A stretch of DNA of 64,000 nucleotides from Sporosarcina obsidiansis (GTDB lineage: Bacteria > Bacillota > Bacilli > Bacillales_A > Planococcaceae). This document shows positions 26,093-34,776 of this stretch, piece after piece; within the stretch, counting starts at the first letter, position 1, and each line of letters begins with the position of its first letter. The position numbers and the translations under genes are program-made. The stretch is taken from assembly GCF_009651005.1 (NCBI RefSeq), contig NZ_WHVW01000001.1:1-64000 (forward strand), in the 5' to 3' direction. The notes under the pieces were generated by a model that ran no database searches, was not told the origin of the DNA, and saw nothing but the letters and a program-made list of their open reading frames with translations.

Positions 26093-26917
26093 ATGAAAAA
26101 GACAGTTACAGCACTATTACTCATTCTCGCGCTACTGATTGCAGGTTGTAGTAATAATGACGGTGGGGGATCGGGTACTACGGAGAAGTCCACTTTGAAA
26201 AACATCCAAGATAAAAAGAAGTTGGTTGTCGGGATTGCACCAGGTTATTTCCCTTTTGAAATGAAAAGCACGGAAGGCGGTTATGTAGGGTATGACATCG
26301 ACTTAGCAAATTCGATCGGTGAATGGCTAAAAGTAGATGTGGAATTCAAGCAATTCGTTTTCGATGGCTTGACTCCAGCACTTCAAACAGGTGAAGTCGA
26401 TATGGTCATCGCAGGGATGACGATCCGGGGAGATCGGGCATTGGCGGTAAGTATGTCAAATCCTTATTACAAAACAGGGCAGGCTATCATGGTGCCTGCT
26501 GCAAGTAAGGACATCAAGTCTTGGGAAGAGTTGGATGTGAAAGGTAAGAAAATTGCGGTTGGTGTAGGAACAACGGGTGCGTTGCTTGCGAAATCTCAAT
26601 TCAAAAATGCTGAAGTTGTGGACTTTGAAGACTTCCCTCTTGCAGCTACAGCAATGGGTTCAGGACAAGCAGATGCGGTTATTTATGATGAGCCGGCAAT
26701 TGCAGTATGGCGTTTGGAGAATGAAGGGAAAGTGCATCAAATGGAAGGCTTGCTTTCTGCTGAAAATCTAGGAATTGCTGTAAAGAAAAATGATTTTGAA
26801 ACATTACAATGGCTTAATTCATTCTTGCATAGCTATATTGATAGTCCAGCAGAATTAGAATCTAGAAATCGTTGGTTTGAAGAAAGTGACTGGCTGACGA
26901 AGGTAACGGAAGAGTAA
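26093..26917 (+). CDS. Polar amino acid ABC transporter, substrate-binding lipoprotein
   Basis: This 274-residue protein has a lipoprotein signal ending 'LIAGC' and a family 3 periplasmic-binding fold (residues about 40-265). Typical segments are 'LVVGIAPGYFPFEM', 'GYDIDLANSIGEWL', 'DMVIAGMTIRGDRALAVSMSNPYY' and 'GTTGALLAKSQF'. It should capture a polar amino acid such as glutamine, glutamate or cystine and deliver it to the permease encoded 1 bp downstream. Ribosome site GAAGGGGAAA. First gene of a three-gene importer operon. Confidence 0.92.
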   Translation: MKKTVTALLLILALLIAGCSNNDGGGSGTTEKSTLKNIQDKKKLVVGIAPGYFPFEMKSTEGGYVGYDIDLANSIGEWLKVDVEFKQFVFDGLTPALQTGEVDMVIAGMTIRGDRALAVSMSNPYYKTGQAIMVPAASKDIKSWEELDVKGKKIAVGVGTTGALLAKSQFKNAEVVDFEDFPLAATAMGSGQADAVIYDEPAIAVWRLENEGKVHQMEGLLSAENLGIAVKKNDFETLQWLNSFLHSYIDSPAELESRNRWFEESDWLTKVTEE

Positions 26918-26918
26918 T

Positions 26919-27584
26919 ATGGGAAGCTATGAATATGACTTCAGTGTCATCTCGCAAAATATGGATATCTTTATTGAAGGGACACTAAAGACGCTTGAAA
27001 TTTCAGCGATTGCGTTACTTCTTGCTATTCCGATCGGGATTATCTTCGGAATGGGCAGAATCTCGAGAAATAAATTTATCCGTATTATCTCTTCAGCCTA
27101 TGTAGAAGTCATGCGCGGTGTGCCGTTGCTCGTTTTATTGATTTGGATTTTCTTTGTATTGGGTCAATTCTTGAAATTGGGTTCCTATTGGGGAGCTATC
27201 ATCGGTCTAGCGATCTTTACAGGAGCGTTCATTGCGGAAATCGTTCGTTCAGGAATTCAAGGAGTGCCAAGAGGTCAAATGGAAGCGGCTCGTTCTTCGG
27301 GGATGAGTTATTGGCAGGCTATGCGGCTCATCATTTTACCACAAGCATTCCGTCGAGTTCTTCCGCCACTTGCTTCACAATTTATCATGCTTATTAAAGA
27401 TTCTTCACTAATTTCTGTAATCGGTGCGACGGAATTAACATTGGCTGCGAAGAACTTGGTTTCGACTACATTCCGGTCAATCGAAGTTTGGACTTTCGTA
27501 GGCTTCATCTATTTTGCTATGACGTTTACGCTGTCCATGATTATCAGAGCGATTGAACAACGACTGTTGTCGAGAGAAAATTGA
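26919..27584 (+). CDS. Polar amino acid ABC transporter, permease
   Basis: This 221-residue protein of the HisM/GlnP type has about five membrane helices and the EAA loop 'EAARSSGMSYWQAMRLIILPQA' that docks on the ATPase. The N-terminal 'FIEGTLKTLEISAIALLLAIPIG' is the family signature. A homodimer probably forms the channel, as only one permease gene is present. It starts at 26919, one base after the stop of the binding-protein gene. Confidence 0.92.
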   Translation: MGSYEYDFSVISQNMDIFIEGTLKTLEISAIALLLAIPIGIIFGMGRISRNKFIRIISSAYVEVMRGVPLLVLLIWIFFVLGQFLKLGSYWGAIIGLAIFTGAFIAEIVRSGIQGVPRGQMEAARSSGMSYWQAMRLIILPQAFRRVLPPLASQFIMLIKDSSLISVIGATELTLAAKNLVSTTFRSIEVWTFVGFIYFAMTFTLSMIIRAIEQRLLSREN

Positions 27585-27611
27585 AGAATCTTGTGTGAAG
27601 GAGTGCCTTAA

Positions 27612-28340
27612 ATGATTGCTGTAAAAAATGTCAATAAAACATTCGGTATGAATCAAGTGCTTACTGACGTCACGCTGGAAGTGACAAAATCCAATGTAGT
27701 GGCGATCATCGGTCCGAGTGGGGCTGGAAAGTCTACGCTAATTCGGACAATTAATGCGTTAGAACCAATCGATAATGGGGAAATCATTGTAGATGGTATT
27801 TCCATCCATGATAAAAAAGTAGATATTAATAAAGCGCGTTCAGAAATCGGATTTGTGTTCCAAAGTTTTAATCTTTATCCGTTCTTGACGGCATTGCAAA
27901 ATGTTACGTTAGCTCCGATCAATGTTAAGGGACTGAGTAAAAGCGAGGCGGAAGAGAGAGGGAAAGAACTGCTAACTTCTTTAGGCTTAGGTGACAAGTT
28001 TGATGCGTATCCGAATAGATTGTCTGGGGGACAGCAACAGCGGGTAGCGATTGCGAGGGCGTTAGCCATGGAGCCTCAGGTGATGTTGTTTGATGAACCG
28101 ACATCTGCGTTAGATCCTGAAATGGTCACAGAAGTATTAGATGCGATTCGAAAGTTAGCAGAAGAAGGTATGACGATGATCGTCGTGACCCATGAAATGG
28201 GTTTTGCCAAGGAAATCTGTGATGAAATTATTTTCATGGCAGATGGGAAAGTGGTGGAGCAAGCCTCACCAGCCAAGTTTTTTTCGAATCCCGATACCGA
28301 ACGTGCCAAAAACTTTTTATCCAAAGTACTAAATCATTAA
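27612..28340 (+). CDS. Polar amino acid ABC transporter, ATPase (GlnQ-like)
   Basis: This 242-residue ATPase has Walker A 'GPSGAGKST', Q-loop '[15 protein letters not shown]', signature '[15 protein letters not shown]', Walker B '[13 protein letters not shown]' and switch 'VTHEMGFA'. The length is standard for the PAAT family. Ribosome site GAAGGAGTG. The stop codon is followed eight bases later by a strong terminator, which ends the operon and contains the start of the next gene. Confidence 0.93.
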   Translation: MIAVKNVNKTFGMNQVLTDVTLEVTKSNVVAIIGPSGAGKSTLIRTINALEPIDNGEIIVDGISIHDKKVDINKARSEIGFVFQSFNLYPFLTALQNVTLAPINVKGLSKSEAEERGKELLTSLGLGDKFDAYPNRLSGGQQQRVAIARALAMEPQVMLFDEPTSALDPEMVTEVLDAIRKLAEEGMTMIVVTHEMGFAKEICDEIIFMADGKVVEQASPAKFFSNPDTERAKNFLSKVLNH

Positions 28341-28347
28341 TGCGTAA

Positions 28348-28386
28348 CCCCTCCTTGTCATATAGTTTGACAAGGAGGGATTTTTT
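28348..28386 (+). terminator. Terminator hairpin containing the ribosome site and start codon of the next gene
   Basis: A 12-bp stem (28349-28360 with 28368-28379) followed by ATTTTTT ends the importer operon. The 3' arm contains AAGGAGG (28372-28378) and the T-run contains the TTG start of the amidase gene. Confidence 0.88.
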
Positions 28387-28870
28387 GTACGATCGAGAAG
28401 CGGCGGTCAGATATGCGGACAAGTGGTGGGATAGCAGAAATCCTGCGTTTCCAATATTTGAAGATGATTGCACAAATTTTATTTCACAATGTTTATTGGC
28501 AGGCGGAGCCCCAATGCACGGCTATCCCAATCGTGAAAAAGGGTGGTGGATGCGCAATGGAACCTGGAGTTTTAGTTTTACTGTGGCCCATTCATTGCGC
28601 TGGTATTTAGCAACTTCTAAAAAAGGATTGACGGCTACACAAGTGGGTTCGGCAGAGGAACTCCAAATTGGTGACGTCATTTCTTATGATTTACAAGGTG
28701 ATGGACGATTTGACCATTCTACTATCGTGACAGCGAAAGACGGTACAATGCCGCTTGTCAATGCACATACGTATAATGCCTATCATCGGACGTGGGACTA
28801 CAAAGATTCGTATGCCTACTCGCCGAATGCGACCTATATTTTCTTTAAAATAAATGATTATTTTTCTTGA
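28385..28870 (+). CDS. Putative amidase domain protein (Amidase_6 family)
   Basis: This protein of about 161 residues is covered by the Amidase_6 pattern (PF12671): 'YDREAAVRYADKWWD', a probable catalytic Cys in 'DDCTNFISQCLLAGG', His in 'FDHSTIVT' and a polar 'VNAHTYNAY'. The family is thought to be papain-like peptidoglycan or peptide amidases. No signal peptide is seen. The TTG at 28385 is preferred because AAGGAGG lies six bases upstream and the domain begins right after it. An ATG at 28340 is open in frame but has no ribosome site and would run through the terminator stem. Confidence 0.78.
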   Translation: MYDREAAVRYADKWWDSRNPAFPIFEDDCTNFISQCLLAGGAPMHGYPNREKGWWMRNGTWSFSFTVAHSLRWYLATSKKGLTATQVGSAEELQIGDVISYDLQGDGRFDHSTIVTAKDGTMPLVNAHTYNAYHRTWDYKDSYAYSPNATYIFFKINDYFS

Positions 28871-28971
28871 GAATAAGGCAACGGAAGGAAGTGTTTTTGC
28901 TTAGCCTCTAGTAACAACCTATCTAGTTAGGGTATACTTGGGACTAGATACTTTACAGGCAAAGGAGAAGG

Positions 28972-29571
28972 TTGAGTGTGAATGAACAAGCATTATCGGT
29001 AAGAGAGGCCATTATCACACGGCGCTCAATTAAAAACTTTAACGGACAACCGATCGAACCTGAAATTATACCGGAAATTATCGAAGATGCCATATGGGCA
29101 CCGAACCATGGAAACCGGAATCCTTGGCGTTTGATTGTAGCGGCAGACGAGCAATATGAGCAACTTCTAGATGTATTAAAGGAATTTGGCGTAGCGAACT
29201 GGAAACAGCTTTCAGATGAAGATTTAGAGAAGCAAATGAAAAAGTTCACGTCTGCCAGCGCAGCTGTTTTCGTGATCGTACCTGAGGATGCTCGTCAAAA
29301 AGAGCGACTCGAAGATTATGCGGCTGCCAGCATACTGATCCAAAACATTCAATTGTTGGCGTGGGATAAAGGCGTCGGAACTTGCTGGAAAACACCAGGC
29401 TTTTTGGATAATCCGAAATTCCGCGACCGCTTAGGCGTGAAACCTGGAGAACGCATTATCAGCATGCTACAGTTCGGCCATTTTGATGGTGCGCCAAAAG
29501 CAGCGCCTCGTAAACCGGTGGATGAAATTATTACGTATTTTGGCGATAGCGAAGAAGATTCAGCAGAATAA
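28972..29571 (+). CDS. Nitroreductase family protein
   Basis: This 199-residue FMN-dependent oxidoreductase has the usual N-terminal motif 'REAIITRRSIKNFNGQPI' (FMN phosphate binding), a middle 'IWAPNHGNRNPWRLIVAADEQ' and a C-terminal 'GVKPGERIISMLQFGHFDG'. Such enzymes reduce nitroaromatics, quinones or related compounds with NAD(P)H. The start is TTG at 28972 or GTG at 28978; both lie close to AAAGGAGAAGG. Single gene ended by a bidirectional terminator. Confidence 0.88.
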   Translation: MSVNEQALSVREAIITRRSIKNFNGQPIEPEIIPEIIEDAIWAPNHGNRNPWRLIVAADEQYEQLLDVLKEFGVANWKQLSDEDLEKQMKKFTSASAAVFVIVPEDARQKERLEDYAAASILIQNIQLLAWDKGVGTCWKTPGFLDNPKFRDRLGVKPGERIISMLQFGHFDGAPKAAPRKPVDEIITYFGDSEEDSAE

Positions 29572-29572
29572 T

Positions 29573-29620
29573 AAAATAACAGGCTGTTCTCTTCATTTGT
29601 AGAGAACAGCCTGTTATTTT
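29573..29620. terminator. Bidirectional terminator
   Basis: A perfect 20-bp stem (29573-29592 with 29601-29620) lies between the nitroreductase (plus) and dipeptidase (minus) genes, with A-rich and T-rich ends. Confidence 0.88.
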
Positions 29621-29638
29621 ATGTTCAAGATGTCAGTA

Positions 29639-29670
29639 AGCGCTCATAGCTCCCGGATAAGTGCTCATAG
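29639..29670 (+). repeat. 21-bp-phased repeat, two units (AGCGCTCATAG type)
   Basis: AGCGCTCATAG at 29639 and AGTGCTCATAG at 29660 are exactly 21 bp apart, in the short gap between two convergent genes. Confidence 0.7.
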
Positions 29671-29684
29671 AATCAGCCGAAGAT

Positions 29685-31067
29685 TTATAGCTTCAACTTT
29701 TCTAATTCTTCATAATAGCTACCGATCACGCGCAAACCTTTATCGAAGTTTTCTAGATGGAAGTGCTCGTTCGGTGCATGGAAGTTTTCAGTGTCTAAAC
29801 CAAAACCCATTAAGACGACAGGCAGATTAAGAATTTCATCGAACGCTGCCACGATTGGAATGGAACCTCCTCCTCGAGTGTACACCGTTGGAACACCATA
29901 GACTTGTTCGTACGATCTACCAGCAGCTTGAATCACGGCATGATCATAAGGCGTCAAATAAGGCTTTCCTTTATCGAACTCGGTAACTGTTACAGTGCAA
30001 CCGACGGGCTCGTGCTTGGCAATATGCGATCGTAGCTTGTTGATGATTTCATCAGGGTCTTGATCCGGTACTAATCGGCACGTGATTTTCGCACTAGCTT
30101 CCGCTGGCAGTACCGTTTTGATTCCTTCTCCTGAAAAACCACCGTAGACTCCGTTAATTTCTAACGTCGGACGAGCCCATGTGCGTTCAGTGTAAGAATA
30201 GCCGGGTTCTCCCGTGAGTTCCTTTACACCAACCTCCTGTTTTATAGCTTCCTTGTCGAAGTCCAGTGCTGCCCAAGCAGAACGTTCCTCTTCTGTTAGA
30301 TCTCGTACTTGATCATAAAAACCATCAATTGCAATCGTACCTTCTCGGTCTCGGAATGAAGCCAAAATTTCCACTAAGGCATGAATCGGATTTTGTACCC
30401 CTCCGCCATACAAACCGGAATGCAGGTCTCCTTTTGGACCTTTCACATCAATTTGTACACCAGCTAATCCGCGCAATCCATAACAAATGGCAGGCTGTCC
30501 TGGTCCAAACATTCCCGTGTCAGAAATGACGATTAAGTCAGCTGCCAGTTTTTCTTGATTGTCCAGGATATATGCCTCTAGACTAGGACTGCCAATTTCT
30601 TCTTCGCCTTCAATGATGAGCTTGACGTTGACAGGAAGCTTTCCGTCAAGTTTCATCAGTGCTTCTATCGCTTTAATATGCATGAACACTTGCCCTTTGT
30701 CATCACTTGCTCCGCGTGCATACAATTTATTATCGCGAATATCCGGTTCGAACGGTGGCGTTTTCCATAAATGAAGAGGATCGACGGGTTGCACATCGTA
30801 GTGACCGTAGATTAGGATAGTTGGCTGATTTTCGGCATGAAGCCAGTCTGCATAAACGACAGGTTGACCCGCTGTTTTTTCAATCGATACATTCTCTAGG
30901 CCGGTGTCTGTAAAAGCGTCTGCTAGCCATTTCGCTGCCTTTTGCATGTCAGCCTGATGTTCTGTTAAGGCGCTAATACTGGGAATCTTTAAAAATGCTT
31001 TCAGCTCTTCTAAGTGGCGGTCGCGATTTTTTGTAAAATACTGATCTAATGACTGGAATGTACGCAT
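29685..31067 (-). CDS. M20 family metallopeptidase (dipeptidase)
   Basis: This 460-residue enzyme has the M20 di-zinc layout: ligands in 'YGHYDVQP' and 'ARGASDDKGQ', catalytic Glu in 'EGEEEIGS', and further ligands in 'VISDTGMFG' and near the C-terminus in 'HAPNEHF'. The lid domain (about 190-350) carries 'SGLYGGGVQNPIHAL'. It resembles the CNDP2/carnosinase-like group and should hydrolyse dipeptides in the cytosol. The ATG at 31067 follows AAGAGGG. Transcribed alone on the minus strand. Confidence 0.9.
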   Translation of the reverse strand: MRTFQSLDQYFTKNRDRHLEELKAFLKIPSISALTEHQADMQKAAKWLADAFTDTGLENVSIEKTAGQPVVYADWLHAENQPTILIYGHYDVQPVDPLHLWKTPPFEPDIRDNKLYARGASDDKGQVFMHIKAIEALMKLDGKLPVNVKLIIEGEEEIGSPSLEAYILDNQEKLAADLIVISDTGMFGPGQPAICYGLRGLAGVQIDVKGPKGDLHSGLYGGGVQNPIHALVEILASFRDREGTIAIDGFYDQVRDLTEEERSAWAALDFDKEAIKQEVGVKELTGEPGYSYTERTWARPTLEINGVYGGFSGEGIKTVLPAEASAKITCRLVPDQDPDEIINKLRSHIAKHEPVGCTVTVTEFDKGKPYLTPYDHAVIQAAGRSYEQVYGVPTVYTRGGGSIPIVAAFDEILNLPVVLMGFGLDTENFHAPNEHFHLENFDKGLRVIGSYYEELEKLKL

Positions 31068-31312
31068 CTGAAGCCCTCTTTTCTATACACTTTTTTCTTT
31101 CACACAGTATAGCAGATATTCTTGATTCGTAAGGTTTAAACGCTTACAAAGAAGGGAAACGATGTGTAAAAGTGAGCATGATAAGTATGTTTAACGTTAA
31201 CGTCTAAGTTTAGGTTTATGCTATACTGTTGGAATAGGAAGTTGTTAAATTACGGGAATATCTTTATTTTGCTAATGAAAAAGAAACTGAAGAAACGCTG
31301 GGGGAGACGCAA

Positions 31313-32563
31313 TTGTTTATTGCACTGGGACTTTGTTTGTTTGTGTCCTTTTTTTTATCGGGAAGTGAAACAGCCCTGACTGCTGTGAATCGTATGAAGA
31401 TTCAGTTGCGTGCAGATCAAGGAGATAAAAAATCGATTAAGTTACAACAGTTAATTTCAAAGCCGGATCGGATGATTACGGCCATTTTAATCGGAAATAA
31501 TGTAGCGAATATTTTAATGCCGACCATCGTGACGATGATTGCGATTGATAAAGGTTTAAGTGTTGGGATAATGACGGGTATATTGACGGTTGTTCTTATT
31601 ATATTTGGTGAAGTATTGCCTAAAACAATAGCAGCCACTTTTGCGGATCGGATCGCTTATGTGGTCGCACCACCTATTACGGTGATCGTCAAATTATTGA
31701 TTCCATTGACTGCGATATTGGCTTTATTTACGAACTTCTTTGTACGATTAATTTCAAAAGGAGCCGTGACGGAAGCTACGCTGACAAAGGAAGATGTGCG
31801 TTCTATGGTGGATATTGCATCTACTGAAGGTACATTTGGTCAAGATGAGTCGATTCGTTTAAAAGGTGTCTTGGATTTTCGCGATAAAGATGTAATGGAT
31901 GTCATGGAAACACACCGTACAGATATCATTTCTTTATCAATGGACTCTACGTACGAAGATGTGCGAGATGTTGTCTTGCAGTATTTTTATACTCGCTATC
32001 CTGTGTATGAAGAAAGTATAGATCGGGTCGTCGGTATTTTTTATTCGAAAATGCTAATCGAATGGTCGATGTATCCTGATCGGAAGTTTTCAGATATGAT
32101 AGATCGCCAGCCTTTATTTGTCGTGCAGACGGCGAGCGTGGAATTAGTCTTTAAACGAATGCTTACACAGAAGAAACACATGGCGATTGTATTAGATGAG
32201 TATGGCGGCACGCTTGGAATTGTTACGCAAGAAGATATTATTGAAGAGATGATTGGTCAAGATATAGAAGATGAAACGGATGTAGAAGAAGAGTCAATGG
32301 TTTTTGAGAAAGATGAAAATTGTCTTGTGTGTCAGGGCCGCTTAGAGATTGATGATGTGATAGAGCTTCTAGATGTGGAGCTTCCAACCGACCATGATAC
32401 GATTGGTGGGTTCGTGTTCCAGGAAATAGGACATATTCCTGAAGTAGGGGAATGGTTTACTTATAACTCATTATTATTTGAAATTGAAGAGATGGATAGA
32501 ACGCGTATCCTGCGTTTGCGGATCACTAAACAACAAGAACAAGAAGAAGTCATCGAAGCGTAA
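31313..32563 (+). CDS. CNNM/HlyC-CorC family transporter
   Basis: This 416-residue protein has an N-terminal DUF21 membrane domain (about 1-180, including 'SGSETALTAVNRMK'), a CBS pair (about 195-320, 'MDVMETHRTDIISLS' and 'IVLDEYGGTLGIVTQEDIIEE') and a C-terminal CorC/HlyC domain (about 335-405, 'DTIGGFVFQEIGHIPEVGEWF'). Relatives are linked to Mg2+ efflux. The TTG start at 31313 is supported by GGGGGAG six bases upstream. Confidence 0.9.
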   Translation: MFIALGLCLFVSFFLSGSETALTAVNRMKIQLRADQGDKKSIKLQQLISKPDRMITAILIGNNVANILMPTIVTMIAIDKGLSVGIMTGILTVVLIIFGEVLPKTIAATFADRIAYVVAPPITVIVKLLIPLTAILALFTNFFVRLISKGAVTEATLTKEDVRSMVDIASTEGTFGQDESIRLKGVLDFRDKDVMDVMETHRTDIISLSMDSTYEDVRDVVLQYFYTRYPVYEESIDRVVGIFYSKMLIEWSMYPDRKFSDMIDRQPLFVVQTASVELVFKRMLTQKKHMAIVLDEYGGTLGIVTQEDIIEEMIGQDIEDETDVEEESMVFEKDENCLVCQGRLEIDDVIELLDVELPTDHDTIGGFVFQEIGHIPEVGEWFTYNSLLFEIEEMDRTRILRLRITKQQEQEEVIEA

Positions 32564-32677
32564 TCTTTGTCAAGCAATCTTACAGAAATGTAAGGTTGCT
32601 GAAAGAGAAAGCGATAGTATGTAATGAATGTGTCTGCCATAATTAGGGTACCAGTTAACAAACGGAGGGTACTTATT

Positions 32678-33223
32678 ATGAATTCTGACTTGAACGCACT
32701 ATATGAAGAATATGGTCGATACTTATATCATTTATGTCTTAAATTAACTCGCAATAAAGAAGAAGCAGAAGATCTCATGCAAGACGTTTGGGTGAAAGTC
32801 GTTCGATATAGTGGTGAAATGAATGAAGTCAATCGTATGAAAGCTTGGTTGACGACGATCTGTATGAATACGTTTCGTGATCGCTATCGAAAAAATGTAC
32901 GTCACAGCCAATACGTGATGAATCAACCTGATACATTAGACGTTCCGATTTTAGATTTGGTTCCCAGTGATGCAAAAACTCCTGTGGAACTGATTGAACA
33001 AAATGATATTCAAATGTTGGTTCAACAGAAAATCGGTGAATTGGATGGCATCTATCGTAAGACCATCGAGTATTTTTATGTGAATCAATACTCATTGGTT
33101 GAGATTGCTGGGTTGATGAAAGTATCGATCGGTACGGTAAAGTCACGCTTATTCCGCGCGAAAAAGTACTTGAAGGAACTGCTCGTTCAAGACCAAGCAG
33201 CACAAGAATATGTCATGGTGTAA
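32678..33223 (+). CDS. ECF-type RNA polymerase sigma factor (orphan)
   Basis: This 181-residue sigma factor has region 2 ('LTRNKEEAEDLMQDVWVKVVRY', 'AWLTTICMNTFRDRYRK') and region 4 ('IEYFYVNQYSLVEIAGLMKVSIGTVKSRLFRAK'). The ATG at 32678 has CGGAGGG eight bases upstream; the open frame extends upstream without support. Unlike the ECF gene at 2.4 kb, no anti-sigma gene follows: a terminator and a repeat array come next. Control may be at transcription or by an anti-sigma encoded elsewhere. Confidence 0.88.
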   Translation: MNSDLNALYEEYGRYLYHLCLKLTRNKEEAEDLMQDVWVKVVRYSGEMNEVNRMKAWLTTICMNTFRDRYRKNVRHSQYVMNQPDTLDVPILDLVPSDAKTPVELIEQNDIQMLVQQKIGELDGIYRKTIEYFYVNQYSLVEIAGLMKVSIGTVKSRLFRAKKYLKELLVQDQAAQEYVMV

Positions 33224-33248
33224 AGCTCATATTGTGTGAGCTTTTTTG
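33222..33248 (+). terminator. Terminator of the orphan sigma gene
   Basis: AAAGCTCA (33222-33229) pairs with TGAGCTTT (33237-33244), followed by T residues; the stem begins at the stop codon. Confidence 0.8.
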
Positions 33249-33256
33249 TTTGGCGT

Positions 33257-33330
33257 AGCGAGCGGAAGTGAGGATGGACCGAGCGGAAGTCACGTAGAAC
33301 CGATCTAAATCCCACTACCACCGAGCAACA
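33257..33330 (+). repeat. 21-bp-phased short repeat array, 4 units
   Basis: Units start at 33257, 33278, 33299 and 33320, exactly 21 bp apart: AGCGAGCGGAA, ACCGAGCGGAA, ACCGATCTAAA and ACCGAGCAACA. The array lies between two terminators of convergent genes. Confidence 0.8.
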
Positions 33331-33351
33331 GACTAATCTCAACTACACAAT

Positions 33352-33391
33352 ACTAAAAACGACCTTACATCGCTAAAGATGTGAGGTCGTT
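33352..33391 (-). terminator. Terminator of the small coiled-coil gene
   Basis: A 14-bp stem (33358-33371 with 33378-33391) is followed on the minus strand by TTTTTA. Confidence 0.8.
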
Positions 33392-33397
33392 CGTTGT

Positions 33398-33586
33398 TTA
33401 TTCTGTTGTTGTAGCCAACTGCTTATTCAAATCAGCTAGGCGATCTTCCATGCCTGCCAGACGTCGTTCGGCATTTTCGATCATCTTGCTGTTACCTGTC
33501 GATTCTAGTTTTTCGATATCGCCTTGCAAACCGATGTAGTCCATTTTCAGCTGAGCGATTTCCTGTTCAAGTTGCTGTTTATTCAT
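33398..33586 (-). CDS. Small coiled-coil protein, SE1832-like
   Basis: This 62-residue protein consists almost wholly of heptad-patterned helix ('LEQEIAQLKMDYIGLQGDIEKLE', 'AERRLAGMEDRLADLNKQL'), probably an antiparallel helical hairpin with a turn at 'STGNSK'. It resembles the small SE1832 family of Bacillales, of unknown role. A good terminator follows, and its start lies 11 bp after the next upstream minus-strand gene, so the two are probably co-transcribed. Confidence 0.72.
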   Translation of the reverse strand: MNKQQLEQEIAQLKMDYIGLQGDIEKLESTGNSKMIENAERRLAGMEDRLADLNKQLATTTE

Positions 33587-33597
33587 TGGGAAAACTC

Positions 33598-34656
33598 CTA
33601 TCTGCGATTTTCCCTTAGTGTAACATATCCAGCCCTTGTCCGTTTCGGAAACTCTAGTAAATAGCGGATTGCTTCCACGATTTTCGCTTCACCATCGCCT
33701 ACATTCAACAAGAGTTGTCGCTTCACTGCGCGTTCTCTCCTCGCTTCGTGCAATAAAGGCTCCATAATGGCATTCAGCAAATTGGATTGTGTCACTTTAC
33801 GTCCAAGTCCCAGATGAATAAAGCCATGACTTTCCTTAGGGAAGCCTAGGTTTGATTCGAACTCGTTTTGGGCAAGTACAATACAAGGAATACCGATTGT
33901 GGCGACTTCATAAGGCGTGTAGGACGCGTCGCATAAAATCATATCCGCTTGTGTATAAATTTCTGCATGATTATCAGTCGCACGTTTCACAACCGTATTT
34001 TTTCGGCTAAGTGCCATCATTTGTATTTCTCCTACGTCGTGAGTATAATTTGAGCCAATTAACACCGTAACACGTAAAGGAATCTGTAATTGTTTAACAT
34101 GTCTCAATGCACGATATGTCAAATTTCCCGGGTCTTCGTCTCCGAATGTAATAACGAGATGTGGTGAGGAGAAAGAAGGTTTTCTCTTTAGCCCTGCCCT
34201 ACGATACGGTTGGAGTGAAGTGTCCGCTATAAACGTTTCGTGACCAACGATGTAATGGTCAGGAAGCGGTTCATGTGTTTCCGCATATAATGTTTGGACG
34301 ACTAAATCGGCCAGTTGACCCCCTTCGCCGAAATCATCAAAGTGCAGTAGGCTAGGGACTACTTCCTGGAGCTTGGACACTTCCTCTTTATGGCTGGTAC
34401 CACCATCACGGAGTAATAAATCTGGCTGGAGATTGGTCAACAGTTGGATGAGGGAGGACGGTCCTTCCACTGGATAGCAAGCAAAATCACCTTTTGGAGC
34501 GGGTGTTTCTGTATCGTGCAGAAAGATGATTTCTGCTTCGTTTTTCAAAGTATTCGCCAGTGTGGCTGCACGTCGGAGAGGATAACTTCCTTTTCCATCC
34601 GTTACGGAAAGATACATCGCAATTTTTTTTTGGACTTGTTCTTCGATTGGAACCAC
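33598..34656 (-). CDS. SpsG/PseG-like glycosyltransferase-fold protein
   Basis: This 352-residue protein resembles SpsG/PseG, GT-B-fold proteins that hydrolyse or transfer UDP-sugars. The N-terminal half begins 'IAMYLSVTDGKGSYPLRRAATLANTL', comparable to the glycine-rich start of PseG. 'VVPSLLHFDDFGEGGQLADLVVQ' matches the 'DD' hinge segment. The C-terminal half has 'LVITFGDEDPGNLTYRAL' and 'ADMILCDASYTPYEVATIGIPCIVLAQNEFE', typical of nucleotide-sugar binding. The GTG at 34656 is directly adjacent to AAAGGG, so the exact start is uncertain. No other surface-sugar genes are beside it. Confidence 0.65.
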   Translation of the reverse strand: MVPIEEQVQKKIAMYLSVTDGKGSYPLRRAATLANTLKNEAEIIFLHDTETPAPKGDFACYPVEGPSSLIQLLTNLQPDLLLRDGGTSHKEEVSKLQEVVPSLLHFDDFGEGGQLADLVVQTLYAETHEPLPDHYIVGHETFIADTSLQPYRRAGLKRKPSFSSPHLVITFGDEDPGNLTYRALRHVKQLQIPLRVTVLIGSNYTHDVGEIQMMALSRKNTVVKRATDNHAEIYTQADMILCDASYTPYEVATIGIPCIVLAQNEFESNLGFPKESHGFIHLGLGRKVTQSNLLNAIMEPLLHEARRERAVKRQLLLNVGDGEAKIVEAIRYLLEFPKRTRAGYVTLRENRR

Positions 34657-34776
34657 CCTTTCTAAATCTGCTACGTTCCTCTTAGCCTATGAAAACGCAG
34701 TAGAGTTTATTACAATGGGAAGATACTGAGCAAATACAGAGAAAGATGTTTGAATGGGAAGGAGGGGAATCCTGGT

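Noticed and set aside
28340-28384. ATG at 28340 as start of the amidase gene
   Set aside because: It has no ribosome site and would put 15 codons through the terminator stem; the TTG at 28385 has AAGGAGG at proper spacing and fits the domain start.
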